In this document: positions 1 to 7,715 of the stretch, one piece after another
Layout of the letters: each line of letters begins with the position of its first letter
How positions within the stretch are numbered: position 1 is the stretch's first letter
Assembly (NCBI GenBank): GCA_022566355.1
Contig: JADFJB010000045.1
Location: forward strand, 1 to 32,839
Source: a candidate division KSB1 bacterium
GTDB taxonomy: Bacteria > Zhuqueibacterota > JdFR-76 > DREG01
Direction of reading: 5' to 3'
Length of the DNA: 32,839 nt
Position numbers and translations under genes: made by a program
Notes under the pieces: generated by a model
What the model saw: the letters and a program-made list of their open reading frames with translations, nothing else
Databases searched by the model: none
Told to the model about the DNA's origin: nothing

Positions 1-106
1 ACCTCATACCTCATACCTCATACCTCATACCTAATACCTCATACCTCATACCTCATACCTCATACCCAATACCCAATACCCTATACCTTAATTCCCAATC
101 CCTATT
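1..106. repeat. heptanucleotide tandem repeat (ACCTCAT)n with degenerate tail
   Basis: Nine consecutive 7-bp units lie at 1-63 (ACCTCAT, with one ACCTAAT variant at 29-35). They are followed by ACCCAAT, ACCCAAT and ACCCTAT (64-84), then a decayed continuation (TCCCAAT, CCCTATT) to about 106. The array begins at the window edge and is probably longer. On the minus strand it reads TATGAGG/TATTGGG and follows the stop codon of the aminotransferase gene; the decayed units form that gene's last codons. It resembles the short tandemly repeated heptanucleotide families known from cyanobacteria and other bacteria. Function is unknown, and slippage-driven length variation is likely. Confidence 0.9.
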
Positions 107-1227
107 TCCACACCCATTACCTTCTCAAAAGCACTGGCAAAAAGCTTCATCTCTTCAGGTTTGGCCATGCTCACCCGGCACCAATCATCATATGGAGGAA
201 AGGGCCGGCCAACGATGATGCCGTGCTGCTCCATCGCTTTTTGGAACTCTTTTATGGGTCGGCCGGTGTGGAAAAAGATGAAATTAGTATGGGATTGCAA
301 ATATTTGCGCCCGGCTTTTTCTAAAGCTTTGTAAACGATTTCCCTGGATTCGAGATTTTTTTGCCGGCTAAAATCCTGGAATTCCTGGTCTTGAAAACTC
401 GCAATAGCGGCTCGCAGTCCAATGATATTTGTGGTGCCGGTTATATGACGTGCGAGATTTTTAATGGTTTCAGGATCGGCAATGCCAAAGCCTACACGAA
501 GTCCGGCCAGGCCATGGATTTTGGAGGCTGTTCTTGTAACAATAATATTATGTCCATCTTTAACCATGTCGATCATGGTGTCATATTGAGGATCGGTCAC
601 ATAGTCAAAATAGGCTTCATCAACCATGACACAGGTATTTTTGGATAGCTCCTCACACAGTTCTCTCAGTTTGTCTTTTGGAGTGATTGTCGTGGTGGGG
701 TTATTGGGATTGCATAAATAAACCAGTTTAACATTTTTGTTCATGGCTTTTCTGATCCCATCCAGATCAAAATGTACATTTTCATCGAGTGGAATTTTAT
801 GGATCTTGGCTCCGATCCGTTCGGCATAGCGATAGAGTCGCCCATATGTTGGGTGCGGAGTAATGATCTCACCCTGGTTCAATCCGTATATCAAGCCGGC
901 TACATTCAGAACTTCAGTAGAACCCGAGGTTATGATAACGTGATCCGGAGTTACACCTACTTGTTCTGCAAAGATTTTCCTTAAGGTATTATAGGCATCT
1001 TTCGAGTAGAGATTCCCTTCATTAAAAGCTTTGATCATCGCTTTACGAGCTGCTTGTGAAGGGCCATAAGGATTTTCATTAAACATCATTCGAATGGGTG
1101 AATTTGGAGCGGCGTTAACTTCCGGAATGAGTCCAAGGTTTAATCCACCATATCCTGCTAACAATGTCCCTCCTAATGCAGTGCTACTACGGGCCAGCCA
1201 TTGCCGGCGATTCAATGTTTTAGACAT
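88..1227 (-). CDS. Tat-exported HisC-like PLP-dependent aminotransferase
   Basis: A fold-type I, class I/II aminotransferase most like histidinol-phosphate aminotransferase. Visible motifs are SGSTE at 101-105 (PLP phosphate site), NPNNP at 173-177, DEAYFDY at 203-209, the Schiff-base lysine K236 in ASKIHGLAGLR, and a C-terminal CRVS arginine for the substrate carboxylate. All catalytic residues appear intact and the length (379 aa) is normal once the leader is removed. Unusually, it starts with a twin-arginine leader: NRRQWL at 6-11, a glycine/alanine-rich stretch, and an AxA-like site near 38-41. The folded, cofactor-loaded enzyme is therefore probably exported to the periplasm. The start has a good RBS (AAAGGAC). 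No other histidine-biosynthesis gene is nearby, so its substrate is probably not histidinol phosphate. Domain call sure; substrate unknown. Confidence 0.88.
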   Translation of the reverse strand: MSKTLNRRQWLARSSTALGGTLLAGYGGLNLGLIPEVNAAPNSPIRMMFNENPYGPSQAARKAMIKAFNEGNLYSKDAYNTLRKIFAEQVGVTPDHVIITSGSTEVLNVAGLIYGLNQGEIITPHPTYGRLYRYAERIGAKIHKIPLDENVHFDLDGIRKAMNKNVKLVYLCNPNNPTTTITPKDKLRELCEELSKNTCVMVDEAYFDYVTDPQYDTMIDMVKDGHNIIVTRTASKIHGLAGLRVGFGIADPETIKNLARHITGTTNIIGLRAAIASFQDQEFQDFSRQKNLESREIVYKALEKAGRKYLQSHTNFIFFHTGRPIKEFQKAMEQHGIIVGRPFPPYDDWCRVSMAKPEEMKLFASAFEKVMGVEIGIGN

Positions 1228-1333
1228 GGGACCGTCCTTTCATTTAATGGTTTGAATATTTTTACCACATATAATTAAGTTAGGGTGTTAACCATTATTT
1301 AACAAGTTTTCCTTATTTTATGTTTAACTTCTC

Positions 1334-4300
1334 TTACCTGACCAAGGTCATTTTTTGGGTTTGAACAAATTGATCAGCCTGCAATCGAACTATATATATA
1401 CCACTTGGTAAATCAAAATTGTGGTCATTTTTAGCATTCCATGTAATCGTGTAGCTACCCTTCTCTTGTTTTGTCCCGGCTACTAACGTTCTTACTTTCT
1501 GGCCAGTTATATTAAATATGTTTAGCGTAATTTTCGCAGAGCTTGGCAACGTGTATTGAATTTCAGTGTCAGGATTAAAAGGATTTGGATAGTTTTGCTC
1601 GAGGCTAAAAAACTTGGGAACATTGTCAGTAATTTCTACAGAGGTTGCGGCTTCCTGAATTTTTAAATTATCGATTGCCCAGCCCCAGCCATTATTACTA
1701 ACATCGGAAGAAAATCGAAACCTGATCAAAATCTGATCACCCGGAGAAAAAGTATCAAGCAGGTTTATCGTTCGGTTTTTAAATAAAGCCGGATTTCCAT
1801 CATTTTTAGCATTGTAGGCTTCCAGCCAAAAAGAGTCAGAACGCGCATCGTATCCCTTTACGAGCGGCTGCCAATTCTCTATTTTTTTTGATCCCTCGAC
1901 AATGACATAATCTTTAAAATTTGAATCGCCAAATACGGAGCCTTCATCACCAGGCTCGACCAGGACGATCTCATCGAAAGTTAAGAAGGTATTTGAGGTT
2001 TGAACAAGTATGGGTGTTAATAATTTATAGGATATATTTCCACTTTTTAAATAGGGATGAAGACTATGAATGGCGCCGTCGGAAAAACCATCCGGAGTTG
2101 TGATTTGGAAGCCAATGCCGGTAAAGTCATCTGTTTCTGTATTAAAATCATTGCTGTAAAATGTTTGAGCCGGCTTAATATCCAAAACATCGATTTCCCT
2201 TTGTGATGTTTTATATTTTCTACCCTCTTTGAAAGACAAGATGGTTGCGGTAATTTTTCCGTTAAACTTAGGATTAACTATTATTGTAGTGTCTAAAACG
2301 GTTGTATTGAATAATGTAAAAAAAAGTTCATTGTTTAGAATAATATGCGTCGAATCGTAAACCGATCTCAGGTTAATATTGATTGGCAGTTGTCCGTCTA
2401 GGGATTGACTGAGTGGATTTAATCGTGGGGATAATGTCACAACCGGAGGTGAATAAGATGCAAGCTCGGGAATTGTCACGGACCAAATTCCGCGGCCGTG
2501 AGTGGCAACGATAACTTGATCATCGACAACACGCATTTGCCAAATAGAAACCGCCGGCAGACCGTTGTTAGAAAAATTCCAGGTTTCACCACTGTCGGAT
2601 GATTCGAATAGTCCAATTTCAGTGCCGGCCCAAATTATGTTTGTTTGGTGGGGTAAAACTAAGAGAGAATAGGTGGCAACATCCGGGAAGCCATTATTGC
2701 TAAAAGTGTTCATATGAAAGCCGGAAATATCCTGCCACCTGTTGCCTAAGTCGGTGGTGCGAAGTATTTTTGGCGAATTCGCAAATGAAAACAAGGCATA
2801 TGCTGTAGAATCGTTAGTCGGATGTGTTGCAAGGCCTGTAATGTTACCCATCACGGACTCATAATTATTAACGGGCGTAAAAGAAATCCCGCCATCCACG
2901 GAAACATGGAGTTTATTATTCGTTGCCATCTGACTACCGGCCCAGACAATTTGCGGATCAGCTAAAGATATTTTCACTGGCAAACGACGGTTTGAAAATC
3001 TCCAATTCTTATCCGAGATTGCACTTAAGATCCAATCTTCAGAAAAATTATCAGATCTCCATACACCCCTGTCACCGGTTGTAAAGAGTAAATCCGGATC
3101 GCTATTGGTTTTTGCAATGGAAGTAAAGAAGGGGAAAAAATCTAAAAGTCCGGTTACGGAAGATTCCCAATTCAAGCCTCCGTCTACGGAACGATAGATT
3201 CCATTAAATTGAGTTGAAGCCACTATTTTTTGTGGATTCTTATAATGCCAGGAAACATCAAAACCATCTCCCGGCAGTTGCTCCAGCCATTGGCTCATCT
3301 CGTCCCCATTGCTCGGCGAACGCCAGGTGCCATTGTCTTGCATTCCACTGATGTAAATATCTTCCCCGGGTTTTTTGTCAACACCATAGTGTTGGGTGGT
3401 GTTATAACCATTTAAAGTTTTTTCCCAATTCGTACCACCATCTTTGGAAATTTCAATTCCGCCGTCATTGGCATTTACTATCCAAAACTGGTTCATAACT
3501 TCATCAATGGGTACAACCGTCAAATTATGATGATCTGCATGAACAAAAGGGAAAAAGCCACTCTCGTGATCCGCATTAGGCCTATCCTCGTACCAGCTTG
3601 TTAATTCTGTCGATCGTTTAAATAATAGGTGAGCGCCGTAGTTTATGAAAAGGTTTGATTCCGGTAAATTTTCCGGATCCCAGGAAGCTTCGCTTGTGAG
3701 GATCGGCCAAATAAAGTAGATGTTTTTGTAAATCTGCCCACCGGGAAGGGCTATAGTAGGATCGGGTGCGTCCGGATTATACTCCACAGAATTGATAAAA
3801 ATATATTCCCTTCCCACGATGTTGTTTTCAATTGAGGTTAAGTTAAATTCCATGTCATTATCGCTGTCCCGGAATGAAACCATTATCTGGCGCTGATTGG
3901 TTTTATCCCAAACCTGAAATGGCACATCGATGTAATCTTCATATGTATACGAATTGGGCGGAATTCCCGGTCCATCAGGAGCCGAAAAGCGATGCGCTTT
4001 TTGCTTTATCCCCGGGCCGAATCGAAGTTCTACGGAAACATAGTCAAATTTGTCGATACCCATAGCGTCGTCTTTATCGACTAAAGTAAGACCTCCGTTT
4101 GCGTAGGTAGTGCCAAAATCAACAAAGGATAAAAATGATGCGGTGTTGTTCTGTTCAACATTGATAATAGTTCCCCCAATTCCACCATGTGCCTGGAAAT
4201 CGGCTCTCCAGATATTTAAACCACCAAAGAAGACAATGTTTTTATCGAAGGGATGAACTGCAATTGCGTTGTTATACCAGCCCTGCGCCGCAAGCCAATT

Positions 4301-5401
4301 TGGATTCTCTTCGATTTCTTCAGAAGAAAGCCGCCAGCTAATGGCGCCATCCTCTGAAATATATAGATTGGAAGTAAAAGCATTCACTTCCACGGCAGCA
4401 TAAAGCCTGAAAGTATCCGTGGCTGCGATTGCCAGTTCTATCCTTTTCATATCCTCGATACCCGAAGAAGATAGATGCCAAGTCATTCCGCGATTAAAAG
4501 ATTTAATAATTCCCACACTATTTACACAAGCATAAAGTGTATTGAAATTGTGGGGATTGGCGACGATTTGCTGGACCCGGTTTGTACCCGCATCATAGAC
4601 CTGCAGCCAGCTTTCACCACCGTCCGTCGAGAGATATATATGGGAAGTCTTCCACTTATCCGGTCGAAAAAACCCACTATTCACTGCAACCAGTAAAACA
4701 TTTTCATCCGAAGGATCGACGACGATCCGGTTGATGTTTTCAAAATGAAAATTATTTACGAGTTGCTGCCAGGATTCACCACCATCTATGGATTTAAAAA
4801 TCCCATCGCCGGTGATACCGCTAAAATTATAAAATCCCTCCCCGGTTCCTGCGTAGATCACATTGTGATTTGCCGGCGACATTGCCAGAGTAGTGGTTGC
4901 CAGGTTTGGCAAATCCGGGGTTTTGTTAACCCAGGATTTGCCGCCATCAGTGGTTTTCCAAATGCCTCCGCCAACAGATCCGGCAAACCAGGTATTGTGA
5001 GTTGGGTCGCCCGGATGAATGATTAATCCCCGGGTTCTCCCACCTAAATTGCCAGGACCTCTTTCTTGCCAGGGAAGGGTAACGTTTCTGGATTTCGAAA
5101 GAGAATTGGTTTTCTTTGCTTTTTTAAGCTCAAGGATTTTGTAGTTAGCCGGATAACCATGAACGGTTTCTCCTGTTCTCGTGCGGATTTCATTATAAAA
5201 CTGAACAAATTGGTCCGGTTGATCCGGTTTGACTTTGTTTTGTTTTTTGTGATTTTGGAATTTTGTGGGTTTAATTAACGATTCAGAAGCATTGTCTTCG
5301 GTTCCGGATACAGGCGTTTTATTGCTGATCAAATCCAAAGATTCAGCAAGTATGGAAATTCCAATAACTGCTATCAAAATTTGAAAGGATTTCTTCATCA
5401 T
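1334..5401 (-). CDS. large secreted Asp-box (BNR/sortilin-like) beta-propeller protein with type IX sorting domain
   Basis: A 1355-aa secreted protein. A short hydrophobic N-terminus (about 5-20) serves as the export signal. From about residue 110 there are many Asp-box motifs (S/T-x-D-x-G-x-x-W), for example TTDGGKSW, SIDGGESW, STDGGESW, SKDGGTNW, SVDGGLNW and SSDSGETW. They are arranged in two sets split by an insert, typical of sortilin/Vps10, xyloglucanase-like and Ycf48-like propellers. Residues about 1100-1255 look like a jelly-roll adhesion domain ending in WAIDNLKI. The last ~90 residues, from EQNYPNPFNP (about 1268), are a type IX secretion C-terminal sorting domain, so the protein should be exported through T9SS and surface-attached or released. 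Catalysis cannot be inferred; glycan or protein binding is as likely as hydrolysis. It starts at a double ATG without a clear Shine-Dalgarno sequence. Confidence 0.88.
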   Translation of the reverse strand: MMKKSFQILIAVIGISILAESLDLISNKTPVSGTEDNASESLIKPTKFQNHKKQNKVKPDQPDQFVQFYNEIRTRTGETVHGYPANYKILELKKAKKTNSLSKSRNVTLPWQERGPGNLGGRTRGLIIHPGDPTHNTWFAGSVGGGIWKTTDGGKSWVNKTPDLPNLATTTLAMSPANHNVIYAGTGEGFYNFSGITGDGIFKSIDGGESWQQLVNNFHFENINRIVVDPSDENVLLVAVNSGFFRPDKWKTSHIYLSTDGGESWLQVYDAGTNRVQQIVANPHNFNTLYACVNSVGIIKSFNRGMTWHLSSSGIEDMKRIELAIAATDTFRLYAAVEVNAFTSNLYISEDGAISWRLSSEEIEENPNWLAAQGWYNNAIAVHPFDKNIVFFGGLNIWRADFQAHGGIGGTIINVEQNNTASFLSFVDFGTTYANGGLTLVDKDDAMGIDKFDYVSVELRFGPGIKQKAHRFSAPDGPGIPPNSYTYEDYIDVPFQVWDKTNQRQIMVSFRDSDNDMEFNLTSIENNIVGREYIFINSVEYNPDAPDPTIALPGGQIYKNIYFIWPILTSEASWDPENLPESNLFINYGAHLLFKRSTELTSWYEDRPNADHESGFFPFVHADHHNLTVVPIDEVMNQFWIVNANDGGIEISKDGGTNWEKTLNGYNTTQHYGVDKKPGEDIYISGMQDNGTWRSPSNGDEMSQWLEQLPGDGFDVSWHYKNPQKIVASTQFNGIYRSVDGGLNWESSVTGLLDFFPFFTSIAKTNSDPDLLFTTGDRGVWRSDNFSEDWILSAISDKNWRFSNRRLPVKISLADPQIVWAGSQMATNNKLHVSVDGGISFTPVNNYESVMGNITGLATHPTNDSTAYALFSFANSPKILRTTDLGNRWQDISGFHMNTFSNNGFPDVATYSLLVLPHQTNIIWAGTEIGLFESSDSGETWNFSNNGLPAVSIWQMRVVDDQVIVATHGRGIWSVTIPELASYSPPVVTLSPRLNPLSQSLDGQLPININLRSVYDSTHIILNNELFFTLFNTTVLDTTIIVNPKFNGKITATILSFKEGRKYKTSQREIDVLDIKPAQTFYSNDFNTETDDFTGIGFQITTPDGFSDGAIHSLHPYLKSGNISYKLLTPILVQTSNTFLTFDEIVLVEPGDEGSVFGDSNFKDYVIVEGSKKIENWQPLVKGYDARSDSFWLEAYNAKNDGNPALFKNRTINLLDTFSPGDQILIRFRFSSDVSNNGWGWAIDNLKIQEAATSVEITDNVPKFFSLEQNYPNPFNPDTEIQYTLPSSAKITLNIFNITGQKVRTLVAGTKQEKGSYTITWNAKNDHNFDLPSGIYIVRLQADQFVQTQKMTLVR

Positions 5402-5461
5402 TTGATATGAATTGTACTTTCAAAAAATATTAGACCGGATCAAAGCTGTTTTTTCTTTTTT

Positions 5462-5517
5462 GACAGGATTAACAAGATATACTGGATTTTTATCCTGATA
5501 ATCCTGTTTATCCTGTC
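5462..5517. repeat. interspersed palindromic repeat GACAGGAT...ATCCTGTC (copy 1), possible terminator
   Basis: The outer arms GACAGGAT (5462-5469) and ATCCTGTC (5510-5517) are perfect 8-bp inverted repeats. The complementarity continues imperfectly inward (GACAGGATTAACAAGAT against GACAGGATAAACAGGAT, the reverse complement of the right arm). Runs of T precede it and AAAAA follows, so a transcript from either strand would form a hairpin near a U-rich tract. It lies between two minus-strand genes, and its right edge shares its last base with the stop codon of the nucleosidase gene. A second copy lies at 17448-17540. Confidence 0.8.
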
Positions 5518-6083
5518 TAAAAATGACCATCTAGATTTTGCAAGATCAAATCTGATACGAATTGCTTCGATATTTTTTGATCGTCTAAATGGTCCGAGAC
5601 AACTTTGATGCAATAAATTTGAGATGCCGATAAAAAATTGGAAGCTGCTTCATAATAACCACTTGCCTCCATGTCCACAAGTTCTAGATTGTCCACATTG
5701 GTATTTTCTCTCGATACTGCTTGACTGAAGGATTCCAGCCTAGCTTCTTCCAAATTATGATTTTGTAAAGCAGCAGGGAAAAAACTTCGTCCGGACTCAT
5801 GATCAGTAATCTTATTCACCAAGACTGCCGCCCCAATGCTGTGATGTTTGGCAGAACCGGCAATGCCAATGTTGAAAATAATTGAAGAATCCAGGTTTTT
5901 GGCCTGAGATAACAGGAACGTGGTAGCTATGGCCGATTTCATTTTTCCGATTCCACTAACAATGAGAGAAATGTTTTCATCCAGAAACTGGTTAAATTTT
6001 CTATTGGAAAAATCTTTGTTTAGCTTAAAGTGGTCAATGAATGGCCGGGCTTCGCAATTCATTGCGCATACAATGTTTAGCAT
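5517..6083 (-). CDS. small MTA/SAH nucleosidase-like nucleoside phosphorylase family protein
   Basis: A 188-aa member of the PNP/UDP (MTAN-like) family, which cleaves the N-glycosidic bond of nucleosides such as methylthioadenosine, adenosylhomocysteine or futalosine. The family landmarks are present: N-terminal VCAMNCEARPF with the probable acid E11, SGIGKMKS at 43-50, NIGIAGS at 71-77, the ribose-binding VDMEA at 136-140, and VVSDHLDD at 161-168 with the probable catalytic Asp D164. It is about 40 residues shorter than typical MTANs, mainly in the middle, but no key residue is missing. The ATG is preceded by an AAGGT ribosome site. Its stop codon abuts a palindromic repeat. It is divergent from the CYTH gene (96-bp gap). 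Cytoplasmic; substrate unassigned. Confidence 0.75.
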   Translation of the reverse strand: MLNIVCAMNCEARPFIDHFKLNKDFSNRKFNQFLDENISLIVSGIGKMKSAIATTFLLSQAKNLDSSIIFNIGIAGSAKHHSIGAAVLVNKITDHESGRSFFPAALQNHNLEEARLESFSQAVSRENTNVDNLELVDMEASGYYEAASNFLSASQIYCIKVVSDHLDDQKISKQFVSDLILQNLDGHF

Positions 6084-6179
6084 TAATTACCTTAATCACA
6101 CAACCGAAAAATTCTCTTGCTAAAGTAATAAATAATTTGATTTTAAACAACAATACGAAATAAATATATCTGGATAGAA

Positions 6180-6683
6180 ATGAGAAACATAGAAGTTAAA
6201 GCAGAATACCCGAATCTCAAGCTTGCTGAAGAGCTTTCCATTAAGATTGGCGCTCAATTCCAATGGCGCAGAAAGCAGGTGGATACTTATTTCAATGTAA
6301 ACCAGGGAAGACTAAAACTGCGTGAAGCTGAAAATGAACCGGCCGAATTAATTGGCTATTTCAGAGAAAATATTCCCCAAAGTAGGGAAAGCCGATACCA
6401 GCGCCTGGCGGTTGAAAACAACGAAGAACTTAAAATGATGTTATCTGAAAATTTGGGTGTTTCAATTGTGGTGTCTAAAATTCGAAAGTTATATCTATAC
6501 AAAAATATTCGGATCCATCTAGACGAAGTAGACAACCTGGGTAATTTCATAGAGTTTGAAGGCGTTTTAAATAAAGGGGAGAATGAACCGGATACCAACC
6601 AGTGTTTGCATGATTTACAGGCCAGATTTGAAATTGGCAAAAATGATTTGGTTTCAGTTTCGTACAGCGACCTTCTTTTTTAG
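6180..6683 (+). CDS. CYTH domain protein (class IV adenylate cyclase / thiamine-triphosphatase-like)
   Basis: A 167-aa single CYTH (triphosphate tunnel metalloenzyme) domain. It has the N-terminal acidic/basic strand NIEVKAE (E5, K7), then DTYF at 35-38, GRLKLR at 43-48, GYFRE at 59-63, KIRKLY at 100-105, RIHLDEVD at 111-118 and the metal-binding FIEFE at 123-127. These alternating charged residues line the triphosphate tunnel and bind the divalent metal. Family members are adenylate cyclases, thiamine triphosphatases or inorganic triphosphatases; the sequence alone does not separate them. The divergent neighbour is a nucleosidase. No strong Shine-Dalgarno precedes the ATG. Cytoplasmic. Confidence 0.85.
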   Translation: MRNIEVKAEYPNLKLAEELSIKIGAQFQWRRKQVDTYFNVNQGRLKLREAENEPAELIGYFRENIPQSRESRYQRLAVENNEELKMMLSENLGVSIVVSKIRKLYLYKNIRIHLDEVDNLGNFIEFEGVLNKGENEPDTNQCLHDLQARFEIGKNDLVSVSYSDLLF

Positions 6684-6703
6684 CTCAAGTAACAATAGAT
6701 TTT

Positions 6704-7606
6704 TTATGGATCGGGGCGGGTTACTAGTATCTCTACAGATACACGTGATAAACTGGCAAAAATTCCGGTTCCTCCATCTACATGTTCGATAATTGCAGGT
6801 ATTTCGCCTGGAGATAGGGTGGAGCCCCTGATCTGAATATCCCGGCTGCGAATAAAATCAAAAAAATTATCATCGATCGCGTTAACTGAAATTTTGTTTG
6901 GTCCAAAAAAGTTAATTGCGATCCATGGAATCTTGATAGTCAAAGTGCCATCCTCATTTAAATCATAGTTCCCCTCATTAAACGGGGGCGATTCATGGAT
7001 AATAAAATCTTTCAGATCATCCTCTTCCGGATCAAAAAAATCTTTTAAGAATGGCGTTAACTCCTCCAATTTAGGATTAAGTGATTCAGTTGAAAGTAGG
7101 AAAATATTTTGTCTGCCAGGATAAAAGCTCCGAGTCACTGTTATTTCAACTTGTTCTTTGGATTGAAATTCAGTAAGAAAACGATTTACTTTAATGATTG
7201 AAAAACTATCAGGGACAATGGTGGTTGCCTGCAAAAAATCTTCATTATTGTCAAAAGTAACAGTTAACTCATAAGTTCGATTGGGTTGGACAACAGCACC
7301 GGATTTTGTTGATAAATAAATTCCGTCTATAATTTGCACGTAGGGATAAACCTGGCTAATCGTTCCATTCTTGTCTAATAGCTTGATTTGAACACTAGCC
7401 CTTGAAACCGCTTGTCTTTCAAAATAGTAAGGTTGACCAAATGGTACGGTTCTGGAGAGCCTTACTTCTGGTAGAGGTTCTAAGGCAATTAGATAGGATT
7501 CTAAGATATACTCTGACTCAAAAGTTTCTTGTTCTGTTACACCACAACCAATGATGCAAAAGCAGAAGAGTAGAATTATAACGCGTTTACTGTTTTTTAT
7601 ATTCAT
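6704..7606 (-). CDS. DUF4249-type outer-membrane lipoprotein, partner of TonB receptor
   Basis: A 300-aa lipoprotein. A hydrophobic leader ends in the lipobox I-I-G-C (C21), followed by GVTEQETFE, so it is probably anchored in the outer membrane. The early segments 'YLIALEPLPEVRLSRTVPF' and 'ASVQIKLLD', and the later ELTVT strand pattern, match the DUF4249 layout seen beside TonB-dependent receptors in Bacteroidota and relatives. It lies 109 bp downstream of a TonB-dependent receptor on the same strand, so the two probably form one transcription unit for uptake of an unknown substrate. No catalytic motif is visible. The family assignment rests on pattern and context; the lipoprotein call is firmer. 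Confidence 0.7.
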   Translation of the reverse strand: MNIKNSKRVIILLFCFCIIGCGVTEQETFESEYILESYLIALEPLPEVRLSRTVPFGQPYYFERQAVSRASVQIKLLDKNGTISQVYPYVQIIDGIYLSTKSGAVVQPNRTYELTVTFDNNEDFLQATTIVPDSFSIIKVNRFLTEFQSKEQVEITVTRSFYPGRQNIFLLSTESLNPKLEELTPFLKDFFDPEEDDLKDFIIHESPPFNEGNYDLNEDGTLTIKIPWIAINFFGPNKISVNAIDDNFFDFIRSRDIQIRGSTLSPGEIPAIIEHVDGGTGIFASLSRVSVEILVTRPDP

Positions 7607-7715
7607 TATTGCTCTTTTTATGATTTAGCGATATCCTATTTCATTTATTTATCATTTAATAAATCCTGTCTTAATCATTGTAGGTTTTAATCAGTGTAAG
7701 TCTGTGGCACCCAAA

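Noticed and set aside
1-106. CRISPR-like regular repeat
   Set aside because: Units are 7 bp and contiguous with no spacers; there are no cas genes in the window.
2461-5100. Sialidase or glycosidase function for the Asp-box protein
   Set aside because: Asp boxes only indicate a propeller fold; no catalytic Arg triad or Tyr/Glu arrangement could be identified.
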